DNA of 23,310 bases. Origin: Pelargonium cotyledonis. Taxonomy: Eukaryota; Streptophyta; Magnoliopsida; Geraniales; Geraniaceae. Positions within the stretch are counted from its first letter, which is position 1. Every line of letters starts with the position of its first letter. Shown piece by piece: positions 1 through 9,940 of the stretch. Position numbers and translations under genes: made by a program. The stretch spans positions 1 through 23,310 of the forward strand of contig JAYMTA010000894.1 of assembly GCA_036897625.1 (NCBI GenBank), in the 5' to 3' direction. The notes under the pieces were generated by a model that was not told the DNA's origin, ran no database searches, and was given only the letters and a program-made list of their open reading frames with translations.

Positions 1-49
1 AAATGCCCTTACTTTAACTCCTCTTCTTCTTCAAGCTAACCTCGCCGGA

Positions 50-132
50 AAAAAACCACAAATCCAAAAATCCAAAAACCACAAATCCATCTCAGATCTT
101 CACAAAAACCACAAATCCAAAAACCACAACTC
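50..132. repeat. Short A/C-rich direct repeats
   Basis: The words AAAAACCACAAATCC and AAATCCAAAAATCC recur several times between about 50 and 132, interrupted by a short CATCTCAGATCTTC spacer. This is a simple imperfect tandem repeat with no coding sign. Confidence 0.7.
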
Positions 133-433
133 CATGAACTCATTTTTAAGCAGTTCAGAGACGGGAAGAGAGAGTGAGAGTTGGTGGGTTCTTGGCTTTA
201 AAGCTATCCAGAGAGAGAGAGACAGAGAGAGGTTGAAGATGAAGATGCGGGCAAATCCATCTTTAACCTTCAATATAACGATGTTAGAGACAGAGTCTTC
301 CTTGAAAACTATAAGGTAGAAAAATAAAGAAAAAATACTTTAGGGTATGAAACTGAAAAGAAAGTCTGACATAAGGTAGGAAACTATACTTACCCATAAT
401 TTTTTTGGGGTGTTTTAATGGGTAGTGTAGTGT

Positions 434-448
434 TGGGCTTCAAGCCCA
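434..448. promoter_or_regulatory. Palindromic double site II-like element
   Basis: TGGGCTTCAAGCCCA is a perfect inverted repeat of two 7-bp arms around one central base. Each arm reads TGGGCT, which fits the plant site II consensus TGGGCY common in promoters of housekeeping and growth genes. It lies about 230 nt before the putative 5' splice donor of the F-box first exon. Its function is inferred from motif and position only. Confidence 0.4.
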
Positions 449-490
449 TATTGACCCAACGCTTGAGCGAGCCATTCCCGAAACGGTCCC

Positions 491-498
491 GCACGTGC
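491..498. promoter_or_regulatory. G-box palindrome
   Basis: GCACGTGC is a perfect 8-bp palindrome containing the CACGTG G-box core bound by plant bZIP and bHLH factors. It sits in a GC-rich patch just upstream of the likely transcribed region of the F-box gene. A single G-box is weak evidence of regulation. Confidence 0.35.
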
Positions 499-559
499 AG
501 CGCGCGTCGCCGACGCAATGACGAAGAGACAAATCCAAAACCCTGTACGATCCAAAAAT

Positions 560-1852
560 ATACAACAATTCCTCTTCTTCCTCCCATCCTCCTTCACTTC
601 GAAGGTTCCTCTGTAACATCATTCGACGTCACTCCCGTTCTGCTCCGCGCCATTTCGGATCCAACTGCTCTTATCTCGTAAGCAACACTCTTCTCTCTGT
701 CTCTCCCTCTCTCTGCTGTATCTCTTCTTCTCGGTTCAATTATGGGTTTGGTTCAAAAGCAACAAATATACACACCATTGTAAATTTCTTGCATCACTGA
801 TTCATGGCTCATTCGAAAAATGATTCATTTTTTTCATTTCTCTTGGACAGTTTTGATTCATGGATAAATCGACATTGTGCCTCTAGGGCTTGCTGTGAGC
901 CGCCTGGGTGGCCAATTGGGCTGCAGAGACCATTCGTGCTCTTTTATTGAGCTCAATTAGTTTTGGGTTAGCTATTTGTGACAGCTCTGCAATTGATGAT
1001 CAATTTTGGTATTGGGGATTTTTTTTCTCGCAATATTACAATGAGTGTTTATCATCATACCTTTTGCTTGAAGTTTGAATTTATGGCTGTCTTCTGCAAT
1101 TGGTTTGTGAATATCAGGTTTGAGACATTTGGGTTTATTGAGATCAGCTTTTGATGCTCTGTGAGCTTCTTGGAAGGAACTGCCCCAAATAGCTCACAAT
1201 AAATATGGTAAATTTTAGCCCTTTTTTCAGCCACATCTTTTCATTTCACATTTGATGTTTGGAACTGTAAATGAATTACTGTTACCCTCGTAGAGCACCA
1301 TAATGTAGCATGAGAATGAATGAAGGATACATATATTGATTGTTATTCAAGCAGAGCACCATACTGTAGAATGGGAATGAATGAAGAAGGAGATGCATAT
1401 TGATTGATTGCATCTATTATTTACCCCAGTTAAATTTTCACTAGACCATTATATCGTATTGTTATTTGCATATTCACTTTAGCATGATAGCATCTGCTTC
1501 AAATGTCAAACCTAGAAGTTTTGTGTCATTTCTGATACATAGGTTATTACTTATCGTTGTGACCATATGAAATCTTTTGGAATTTTTATTTGATTGGTTA
1601 ACTATCATGGAGTCGCAAGTCTATTTCTGATATTCTGAGAAGTAGAATGTGCAAGAGATTAATGTGTTGTTTAGGATTTTAAGTTCTTGCTGGAGCAACA
1701 TGAGTGAAGCATAGCTCTTAATTTTATGCCCATGAATCCACCATCTCTCTCTTTTTCACGACATTCCTGTTGTCTGTGTACTGGTATTTGAGTTTTCTTT
1801 TTACATATTTCAGAAGCAGAGAGAACTGGCCAAAATACCCTGTAAAACAGAG
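560..1852 (+). other. Putative 5' UTR exon and 5' UTR intron of the F-box gene
   Basis: A pyrimidine-rich stretch from about 560 ends at a good donor (CTC|GTAAGC, exon end 677). A plausible acceptor (TTTCAG, exon start 1814) precedes the start codon by 39 nt. This predicts a non-coding first exon of roughly 120 nt and a 5' UTR intron of about 1136 nt (678-1813). The intron carries a diverged tandem duplication at 1292-1412 and no coding sign. The transcription start is not determined. Confidence 0.5.
1292..1412. repeat. Diverged ~61-bp tandem duplication
   Basis: Unit 1 begins AGAGCACCATAATGTAG at 1292. Unit 2 begins AGAGCACCATACTGTAG at 1353. Both continue with GAATGAATGAAG and a CATATTGATTG word, with small differences and indels. 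The copies lie head to tail inside the putative 5' UTR intron of the F-box gene. Confidence 0.75.
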
Positions 1853-3595
1853 ATGGCAGTAGATAAAATCAGCAATCTACCGGGACATATCATAGAACAA
1901 ATCCTGTCTCGTTTGTCGATTAGGGATGCAGTCAGGACAAGCATTCTATCTCACAAGTGGAGGTACAAATGGGCCTTGCTTCCTCATCTTGTGTTTGACA
2001 ATCAATGTGTTTCTGTTTCATCCCAAGAGCCGACAGTTCCCAAGAATAAACTTCTGAGCATCATTGACCATGTCCTCTTACTTCACAATGGCCCAATATA
2101 TAAGTTCAAGCTCTCTCATCGAGATCTTCTGGGTGTTAGTGACATTGATCGGTGGATTCTTCATCTATCAAGGAGGTCTATCAAAGAACTTGTACTTGAA
2201 ATTTGGAAAGGGCAGCGCTACAAGATGCCCTCTTGTTTATTTTCTTGTCAAAGTTTGATTCATTTAGAGCTATTCAATTGTTTGCTAAAACCTCCCTCAA
2301 CAATCAAAGGCTTCAGGGTTTTGAAGAGTCTTGATCTTCAGCACGTTACCTTAACTCAAGATGTGTTTCAAGATTTGATTTCTGGCTGTCCTCTGCTTGA
2401 GAGGTTGACCTTAATGAACTTTGAAGGTTTCACTAATCTATATATTGATGCACCGAATCTGCAATTCTTTGATGTTGGAGGCGGTTTTAGAGATGTTAGT
2501 TTCGAGAATAGCTTCCATTTGGCTACTATTTCAATTGGTTTGTATGCTGATGTCAGGAATGACCAAACTCTACCTCCCAGCAGTTCTAGCAATTTGCTCA
2601 AATTCTTTGTCCGTCTTCCCCATATTCGAAGGCTTGAAGTTCAGAGTTACTTCTTAAAGGTAAACATTTATACTACTGTTATTCTAGGTTAGGGAGCATA
2701 CTAATAATTTATTGGGCGTGCAACAATTTTTAGTTAAATGGGTACATTGTTATTGCCTGATCATAAAAAATTAAGAAAACCTGAGAAACAATGTCATTTC
2801 TTTGTTTCTCTTTTATTATACAATATTTTGTTTCTTATACCAACTTGGGTGGCAAAAAGTACATGTAAATCACAATGGATCTATCCTAAGTTTAGTAGAT
2901 GTCCAAGTGTCACCTTTTTGGCATACTCGTGTAATAAGAAGTTGATTTATGTCATTTATCTCATTGGTTTGTTTGTTTCAGTATTTGGCTGTTGGTTTTG
3001 TGCCAAGAAGGCTGCCTAATCCATGCGTCGATCTCAATTATCTTTCTGTACACATCAATTTCAATGATACGAAGGAGATTTTAACTGCGCTCTGCCTCTC
3101 AAGAAGCTCCCCAAATTTACAAGAACTTGAAATATTGGTGAGTTTCTTTATGACCCTAGTTTTTTATATTATTATCTGAATTATTGACTTTGTTTTCATG
3201 CTTCTATCATGTTGCATTTATGTACCTATCTTTTAGGTTAAAAATCAAGCATGCATAAAAAAAATTCTTATTTGAGACAAATTGTTTTGGAATTGTCATA
3301 TCTCTTGGATTCTACACAGGCTCGCCCAGAGGAGCAGGCTGCTGCATTATCCAACTTGTGGGAAGATGGTCATGGGAGTTGCTCATTTACCCAACTGAGG
3401 CTTGTGAAAATAATTGGCATTGCTGGTGCTGAACAGGAACTGAGTTTCATAAACTTTTTGCTTTCAACTACACCTACACTTGAGAGAATGAGTGTTAAAC
3501 CGGCATCCAGTAATGGAGGAATGGAGTTGATGAAACAGTTGCTCCGGTTCCGGCGAGCATCAGTTCAGGCTGAAATCATCTACCTGGATCCGTAA
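1853..3595 (+). CDS. F-box/FBD/LRR-repeat protein, At1g13570-like
   Basis: The coding exons are 1853-2659, 2982-3137 and 3320-3595. All introns are phase 0, giving a 412-residue protein, about the length of Arabidopsis At1g13570. An N-terminal F-box spans residues ~6-45 (start ISNLPGHIIEQILSRLSIRD, then the SILSHKWRYKW segment). Leucine-rich repeats follow (SLIHLEL, LKSLDLQ, LERLTL). The C-terminus has an FBD-type ending (LLRFRRASVQAEIIYLDP). F-box proteins of this family bind SKP1 in SCF ubiquitin ligases and use the LRR part to recruit a target. The target here is unknown. The second exon ends in SSPNLQELEIL, typical of the At1g13570 group. The start is the first ATG after the UTR acceptor and opens directly into the F-box. 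A decayed fragment of a similar gene lies just downstream (about 3745-3890). Confidence 0.93.
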
Positions 3596-3744
3596 TTCCT
3601 CTGTTGGCCTTTTGGGGCCATACTGTTGGAGAAAATAAATGGCTGAAGGTTCTCTCAGTTTCATATAAGAGCTTATATAGGTCTTCACAACATGTCTTGT
3701 AATGTTATGTGTTTCTTGTAAATATGCATTATTTCTTGTACATG

Positions 3745-3890
3745 GCTTCTCGGTGTTCAATGAAAACATTCTTGCCAATAAGGCAAATATGGATGGCAAT
3801 TTGGCTATGTTTATGCTTTAAAATATTATTGACCATGTCCCTATACACACCTTCAAGCTCTCCAATAGAGACGCTACATTCTTTTTCTTT
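3745..3890 (+). pseudogene. Decayed F-box/FBD/LRR exon fragment
   Basis: Two blocks match exon 1 of the upstream F-box gene in order: 3828-3840 equals 2063-2075 (13 of 13), and 3852-3862 equals 2105-2115 (11 of 11). The gap between blocks is 18 nt shorter here, a clean six-codon deletion. In frame, the relic reads NIIDHV, then PIHTFKLSNRD, where the gene has SIIDHV and PIYKFKLSHRD. A TAA replaces a leucine codon just before. Upstream, ILANK may correspond to the ILSHK of the F-box, but that part is weak. The fragment is best read as debris of a duplicated F-box gene, not as a functional exon. Confidence 0.7.
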
Positions 3891-4112
3891 CAAGTTTCAA
3901 ATTTCCTGAAGTATTGTTGCAACAGTAACAATATTAATCAAGCCACCAGTTAAGTGACCAACCATTCTATGTTCAATTGTTCATCAAGTGTCAATTTCTG
4001 GGTAACACCAACATAAAAAATGTGGGGAGAGACAGATTCTCAAAACCATGAGTTACAATTGTTGACTCAGCTTGAAATCTGAATGCATCTACTCTTCTCT
4101 TCTGTTTATAAG

Positions 4113-4120
4113 CCACGTGG
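4113..4120. promoter_or_regulatory. G-box (CCACGTGG)
   Basis: This is a perfect 8-bp palindrome with the CACGTG core, about 880 nt upstream of the MATE start codon. It is a candidate bZIP/bHLH site. The distance makes its assignment uncertain. Confidence 0.3.
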
Positions 4121-4418
4121 AACCGGAACAATCCACAACCTGTGAAATTAGCTGGCCCAGCCTACATTTTCCGTACCAACGAGCGTCCACCTAAACATCT
4201 TCCCAATATTTCTACTTCCAATTCAACACTTGTTTGGAGTTTGGACCATCGGCTCTACCGGAGACCGCATCACCTGAACTCAACCCGACACATTTTTCAC
4301 CCTTAAAATGTTTTGTTTTTGGTTGCATTATTATAATGTCAAGTACAACAATTTTCTTTTGTTTCATATATGCTAAGATTGAAGGGGGGCGTTGGGAGGG
4401 CAAGAATGATGGTAGCTG

Positions 4419-4588
4419 TCAATTCGTGTTCACAAATCGTGTCGTAAGTTTGATATTCGATGCTTCAGAATTACTCGAAACCGACTTGTTTATTAAATGG
4501 GTTGAAGAACATGATCCATTTAAGAGTAGATTGACAATACGGCATAACGTGAATAACAAGTTTAAACGACACAACATAACACATGTAC
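4419..4588. mobile_element. Small inverted-repeat element (non-autonomous TE-like)
   Basis: The left arm (about 4419-4461) contains CGTGTTCACAAATCGTGTCG followed by TAAGTTTGATATTCG. The reverse complement of the right arm (about 4548-4588) reads GTGTTATGTTGTGTCG then TTTAAACTTGTTATTCACG, which aligns with small gaps. The core contains TTATTAAATGGGTT. The CGTGTCG/AATGGGTT vocabulary resembles abundant dispersed non-coding repeats in dicot genomes, from general recollection. No transposase is present. Target-site duplications were not identified, so the exact ends are uncertain. Confidence 0.5.
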
Positions 4589-5000
4589 ATAAATGAGGTG
4601 ATATTAATCTGACTCGACTCGATATATTTGAACTTTTACATTTTTATCCATATGTGGTGATAAATGTATTACGTGAATCGGATGCAACTCAAACACGATT
4701 TACATATAAAACAAGTGGAGTTGGCCTATAGCAAAACCTTCAAGTCCAAATCCTATACGTACCTAAATAAAGAAGAAAGGTAATTAGAGGAGAGAGCGTT
4801 GCATCTAATTAGTCAAGTAGTGCTTGTAGTAACTAACAACCTTTCAACCATTTTAAAGAACAAAAGTCACACGCACCACACCAATCGTTAAAACCACCCC
4901 TTAAATCTCCTTCATTTCTCAGTCGCAACACAGAGAGAGCTTTGAAGGAAGGAAGAACAGAAGAAAGTGGTGTTCCTGGTAGAGGCAGCTGTGATCGAAA

Positions 5001-7559
5001 ATGGCTTTAGAATCGCCACTTCTCAACAACCACAGCAACAACAGCTCCTACTCCGAGCAGCAGAAGCCGGTGAGCTACGTCAAGGAGTTCGTCGCCGAGT
5101 CCAAGAATCTATGGAAGCTCGCCGGCCCCGCCATCTTCACAGCCATCTGCCAGTACTCTCTCGGCGCCCTCACTCAGACCTTCGCCGGTCTCGTCGGCGA
5201 AGTTGAGCTCGCCGCAGTCTCCGTCGAGAACTCCGTCATCGCCGGTCTCGCCTTTGGCGTCATGGTACTTTAATTTCACAACATTTCATTTGTTTCTTAA
5301 TTACTCTGTTTTATCAAAAGAAAAAGAAAAAAACTTTCTCTGAAAAGTAGACGGAGGCTTATCATCTTTTCATCTTCCAATTCTGATATCGATTGGGGGC
5401 TATATGTAGTTAAAGCTGCAAAAGGTTCATCGCCACTTGCAAGATTGCAACTAATATTTTCTTTTATGAAACTTAAACCTCGAGGCTCGAGGGATCAACT
5501 GAAATCAACCACTTGTCCAACTGAGTGTTTGTATTAGAGCTAATCATGAATTTGATACTTACAGTTGGGAATGGGAAGTGCATTGGAGACACTGTGTGGA
5601 CAAGCCTATGGAGCTGGGCATCTGAGGATGTTGGGTGTGTACATGCAGAGATCTTGGGTGATCCTGTTAACAACTGCCTGTCTCCTGGTACCAGTTTATG
5701 TTTGGTCTCCTCCAATTCTGGAGCTCATTGGAGAGACTACTCAAATCTCTGAAGCTGCTGGTTAGTTTCATTACTTGAAATTCAATTCTTGACTTGGTTC
5801 TTGCTCTGCCACAATTTACTGATGTTATTGGACTTCATGGTACAGGCACATTTGCTATATATATGCTTCCACAGTTGTTCGCGTACGCCTTGAACTTTCC
5901 GATTCAGAAGTTCTTGCAATCACAGAGGAAAGTGATGGTCATGGCTTGGGTTTCAGCTATAGTATTGGTGTTCCACGCATTCTTTAGCTGGCTAGTCATA
6001 TTGAAGCTCGACTATGGCTTGATTGGAGCAGCCGTTGTTTTAAATACGTCCTGGTGGCTGATTGTTATCGGGCAGCTGTTGTACATTTTCATCACCAAGT
6101 CTGATGGTGCTTGGAGTGGATTTTCGATTCTTGCGTTTTCTGACTTGTGGGGCTTTGTCAAGCTTTCCTTGGCTTCTGCTGTTATGTTGTGGTGCGTCTC
6201 TACACTTTTTAGCTACACATAGCTTATATATTATACGTCAGCTTTTGTATTGAGTGTTGACTCTGTTGAGTGAATTACATTGCAGCTTGGAGTTCTGGTA
6301 CTTGATGATTCTGGTGGTCATAACGGGACGTCTGGCAGATCCTCTGATTCCAGTCGACGCCATCTCCATTTGGTAAAGGCCTTCATCATTTCACCTAATT
6401 ACTCTACTAATTGATTGGATATTGTCAAAACATCCTCTTTGAATAGTTGGAAATAGCTTTTAACTTCATTTACATTCTTTGCAGCATGAACATTCAAGGA
6501 TGGGACGCTATGATTGCACTCGGGTTCAATGCTGCTATCAGGTAATGGTCCGCGCATCTCAGGAAATTGGCTGTAACAGAACATGAATATTCATGTGCAA
6601 ATGTTGCATTTTTGTACCTAGAAGATGGAAGATAGTTATAGAAACTTGCTGCCTTACACGAATCGCGTGTATGGTTTCATTTTATAACCTGTTACTTTCA
6701 TTGTCTTCAAAGCAAACATTGAAACATCCCACAAATACTCAGATCAACTAACCATGTGTGTTACATATAACAGTGTGAGAGTGTCAAATGAACTGGGAGC
6801 TGGTAATGCTAAAGCTGCGAAATTCGCTGTGGGAGTGGTATCCATCACATCAGTCTCCATTGGAGTGGTCTGTATGGCCTTAGTGTTAGCAACTAGAGAT
6901 TATTTCCCCTACCTTTTTACCACCAGCGATGCAGTTGCTGCGGAGACTACAAAACTCGCCATCTTGCTGGGAATCACCGTGCTGCTAAACAGTCTTCAGC
7001 CAGTCTTGTCCGGTGAGTACATACACTATCTTATGTTATTTCAAGTTGCTTAAACTCATAACGAACACCGCGATTTCTAAATACTCTGCTGCTTGTGTAA
7101 TTCTATAGGTGTTGCTGTTGGAGCTGGATGGCAGTCTCTTGTTGCATACATCAACATAGGTTGCTACTACATTGTTGGTCTGCCCGCCGGCATACTTTTG
7201 GGATTCACATTTGGTTTTGGAGCAATGGTTAGATACTCAAAACTTAATTTGCATCTATATCAAGTTCATGTGCACATCAGAATACTTATGTTTATGTGAT
7301 TGCTGCAGGGTATATGGTCAGGAATGATTGGAGGCATTTGTCTGCAAACAATAATTCTGATAGTGGTGACCTCAATAACCAACTGGAGAAGAGAAGTGAG
7401 TAGCAGCTAGTTTTATTGTCAAGCATCACTTTGGCATAGTATATTTGAGCATATTGTGGTACCTATTTTGGTTCTCAATTGTTTGTCACATCAAATTTGC
7501 AGGCTGAGGAAGCGGAGAGCCGTGTTACAAGATGGGGAGGATCAGCTGCAATAGAATAA
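5001..7559 (+). CDS. MATE-family transporter, DETOXIFICATION-like
   Basis: There are nine coding exons: 5001-5264, 5565-5760, 5846-6191, 6286-6372, 6485-6541, 6774-7012, 7109-7227, 7309-7395 and 7503-7559. All have GT-AG borders and keep frame, giving 483 residues, normal for plant MATE/DTX proteins. Family hallmarks are [18 protein letters not shown] (from residue 89), [58 protein letters not shown] and a basic TNWRRE near the C-terminus. Hydrophobic segments fit 12 membrane helices. MATE transporters exchange protons or sodium for organic substrates such as flavonoids, alkaloids or citrate, at the tonoplast or plasma membrane. The first exon ([31 protein letters not shown]) resembles the DTX33-like branch as I recall it. 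The substrate cannot be read from sequence. The ATG at 5001 gives the usual short polar N-terminus ([10 protein letters not shown]). Confidence 0.95.
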
Positions 7560-7764
7560 TCTGAATGGGAATCAAAAGGGTCACTTTGCAGTTAGCTGTA
7601 ACTTAATGATACACATTGTTCTAAAGCATATTTCCTTCAGCAAAATCTCAGGAATGCAGTTTCTCCATCTAAAACAGGGTAGTCACAGATTGAGAGAAAT
7701 GATCAAAACTTATAAGTATGGCTGTTCCAATGAGTGGAAATTGATTTTGGTGTTAGTGTATTTA

Positions 7765-7863
7765 GAAGTAGTTTGGTTATTCATTTTTGTTTGGGGTAGG
7801 GAGCAATTGAATCATCTGTGGTGATGGATGGGAAATTTGATTTGGAAGTAGTTTGGTTATTCA
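7765..7863. repeat. 19-bp direct repeat in the MATE 3' UTR
   Basis: GAAGTAGTTTGGTTATTCA occurs identically at 7765-7783 and 7845-7863, an 80-bp period. The intervening sequence is not itself repeated elsewhere nearby. It may have arisen by local duplication or slippage. Confidence 0.8.
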
Positions 7864-8019
7864 CATGTAACATCTCTAACCAACTCTTTTGTATGTTTAG
7901 CTGGTGCTTCCTTGGATTGAGTTGAAATTGTTTTGTTTCTCTTCTTTCTCATCATACTCCAATTTTACAATTTGATAGCTAAGAGGTTATGTATGCAAGA
8001 TCTTAAGCATAGCACAATC

Positions 8020-8350
8020 CAATATATAACATATTTCTTGAACTGAGGATTGTTGCAAACCATTATTCTGATAATGGTAGCCTAACCTCCATGACCATCT
8101 GCAGAATAATATGAATGGACATATCCAAATGCACTGTGGTTTACTCTGTAATTCTAACTAATGGACACACTAGAAATCATTAGCAAAATCCCAAGAATGT
8201 GCTCTCTTATAAATATAGGGTTCTCTATGAAGTGCTTATCACTCCATCAATAAATTACTCCACAGCTGGTATTACTAAATGGTTGTTCAGTTTTGTTGTT
8301 TGATGGAGGAATTTAATTATTGTGATGTGATATGTAACTTGGAAAATTAG
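8020..8350 (+). pseudogene. Decayed tandem copy of the MATE gene 3' end
   Basis: Three blocks are colinear with the MATE gene. 8054-8078 matches exon 8 at 7343-7367 (22 of 25). 8104-8118 matches the stop-codon region at 7554-7568 (14 of 15). 8182-8199 matches the 3' UTR at 7639-7656 (16 of 18). The weaker TGATGGA...TTTGATT region near 8300 continues the correspondence. Between the first two blocks the copy lacks about 161 nt, covering the 107-nt last intron and most of the last exon. This is gene debris and encodes no transporter. A deletion explains the gap as well as a spliced intermediate would. Confidence 0.75.
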
Positions 8351-8439
8351 GAGGAATGTTTTATCTATATTCAATCTTTTGCTGGATTAGGAAGGAATGG
8401 TTAAATTTTCTATTATTGCACTCTATCAAAGATGTTTTG

Positions 8440-8556
8440 AACTCAGCTCTGGGAAAGGAAAGGTCTTCGGATTCAGACATGGGAGAAGCTCAGACAAAAC
8501 GTCAGTGTTCCCCGACTCCAGGAAAAGAGGATAAGGGAAACTCGATTGGGTGATTT
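8440..8556 (+). other. Orphan coding-like stretch, unidentified
   Basis: An open frame here has a polar, coding-like composition: GKERSSDSDMGEAQTKRQC followed by SPTPGKEDKGNSIG and a stop. It is preceded by an AG that could be an acceptor (AACTCAG, 8438). I do not recognise the protein, and no partner exon was found upstream. It may be a terminal-exon relic of another gene, or chance. Confidence 0.25.
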
Positions 8557-8745
8557 GGACTCTATCAGCAGCATAGTAGACTGCGGAGTTGCTCTGATAG
8601 GCATTAAACATGTCATTTTTCAAAACCATCTCATTGGTGAAAATTTTGTATGTTAATAGAATCATAGTAGCTCCCGCTCATCAGCTAACCAACGTATATA
8701 GGCGCAAGAAACCAGGAAATATTATGGTTATGTAATAATCTGATG

Positions 8746-9360
8746 TTTTTTTTTTCCTAAGGTGAATGGTATACTTTACTAATCAAGAAATAACGAAAAA
8801 CAAAACTAAAGCAAAAACAAATTAAGGACAAAAACCAAGCTAGCAACAAAAAGACATAAATAAACTACTCCTCAGACCAAACAAGCCCACCGAAGAATGT
8901 AACATCACATGCCCAAGCATTATCAAATAAAACAAATCAAGGGCACTAGGAAAACCCTCTCCCCCAATTTGCCGGAAGACCAACCACTCCCTAGCCAAAC
9001 CGACACCATGCTGAATCAGACCACCCGCTACCAATCGATTCTGTAACATGATCCTATCATGAATGCCACCATCTCCACCTACCGCTGCTACTCTTTGCAA
9101 ATCTGGATTGAACTTTGTCATAGCCGCAATCTCAGATACTGATGCCGATGCCTTAAAACTTCCGCTGCCAACGCTCTAACCATCATTTGTCGAACCTTAG
9201 CCGCCACAAACGAAAGCAATCACCGCCTCCCTAGATACTCTGATGGTATTACTCTCATGCGAGAGACACAACCACTCTGATACAAAAGTCCTAATTGCCG
9301 CTCAAGGAGCCGCAACCGCCACCTTGAGAGAGAGAAACCCTATCTAACGTCTCTTTATTT
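8746..9360 (-). mobile_element. Retroposon-like element with poly(A) tail (LINE-like fragment)
   Basis: Read on the minus strand, this block starts near 9360 with GGGTTTCTCTCTCTCAAGG. It is clearly GC-richer than its flanks. It contains a 93-codon open frame (9121-8840) with no recognised domain and ends in TACCATTCACCTTAGG plus ten A (T tract at 8746-8755). A discrete block ending in a genomic poly(A) suggests a retroposed sequence, such as a truncated or non-autonomous non-LTR element. I found no reverse transcriptase and no convincing target-site duplication, so the 5' boundary is approximate. A processed pseudogene of an unknown transcript is the alternative. Confidence 0.45.
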
Positions 9361-9940
9361 TACTTTATAAATATACCATCATGTTTATATCAAAAAAAAT
9401 CTTTTGCTAAATTGAATAAGTAGAAAGCTATTATTTAATGGGAATCACTTCCCATAGGCCATAGCTTAAATGTATGAGAGAGCAAGTTATATGCTTATAC
9501 AAATGGTATTATACAACATATTATGTGTTAATCAACGTGAGTCATTTTATAAACTATATTGCCAAATCAACAGAATAATTATTAAAATATATTTTATATT
9601 TTACCTCGATACTCACAAAAACTAAAAAAAACGACCATTTTAGGAACATATTTAGAAAATCAGTGGCTAAATTAAGTTTTATCAAAAGTTTCATTAGCTA
9701 AATTGAATTAATACTAACAAATTCAGAGTAATTTCAAGAACAAAACGTGAGTTTTTACCCACATTATTATTGACTGCTGCTGGGTGTGGCTGAGGAAAGC
9801 TGAAGAGTGTAGGAGTAACAAAAAATGTCAAAAACAAAGGATGATACCCTTCAAAAAGGGTCATTTTCGTCATTTCAATATACATTATCTTCTTCCGCCT
9901 CTCTGCACAAAAGAGTGTCCAACGAAATCCATTCACAGAC

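Larger units (their letters stand above)
1..560. other. Left-edge spacer and upstream region of the F-box gene
   Basis: No convincing coding region is seen here. The short open frames in this stretch and its antisense lack recognisable domains and have no splice-supported continuation. The region holds an A/C-rich direct repeat near 50-132, a purine-rich GA microsatellite near 208-231, and two promoter-like palindromes (listed separately) about 130-240 nt upstream of the likely transcribed first exon of the F-box gene. The first 50 bases could belong to a neighbour outside the window, but nothing proves it. Confidence 0.5.
3596..5000. other. Spacer between F-box and MATE genes
   Basis: The left part contains the F-box 3' UTR, with AATAAA at 3634-3639, and then an F-box gene relic. 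A perfect CCACGTGG G-box is at 4113-4120. An inverted-repeat element occupies about 4419-4588. A TATAAA at 4705-4710 is a possible TATA box for the MATE gene, roughly 290 nt before its ATG. The final ~80 nt are purine-rich 5' UTR. I see no intact gene. Confidence 0.6.

Noticed and set aside
418..681. 87-codon open frame in the first 700 bases
   Set aside because: It has no recognised domain and overlaps promoter palindromes and the probable non-coding first exon. Antisense frames are equally open.
4967..5206. Overlapping + strand frame starting before the MATE ATG
   Set aside because: It starts at GTG, not ATG, and has Arg/Gln-rich low-complexity content. The MATE frame from 5001 is unambiguous.
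9140..9310. Possible Pol III A and B boxes on the minus strand (TATCAGAGTGG and GGTTCGACAAA), suggesting a SINE
   Set aside because: The two boxes are about 75 nt apart instead of the usual 30-40, and the B-box end does not match consensus. A tRNA-derived SINE is not supported.
8726..9400. Target-site duplication for the poly(A)-ending block
   Set aside because: Bases before the T tract (AATCTGATG) find no good match beside the candidate 5' end. Near matches such as CATCATG are too short to count.
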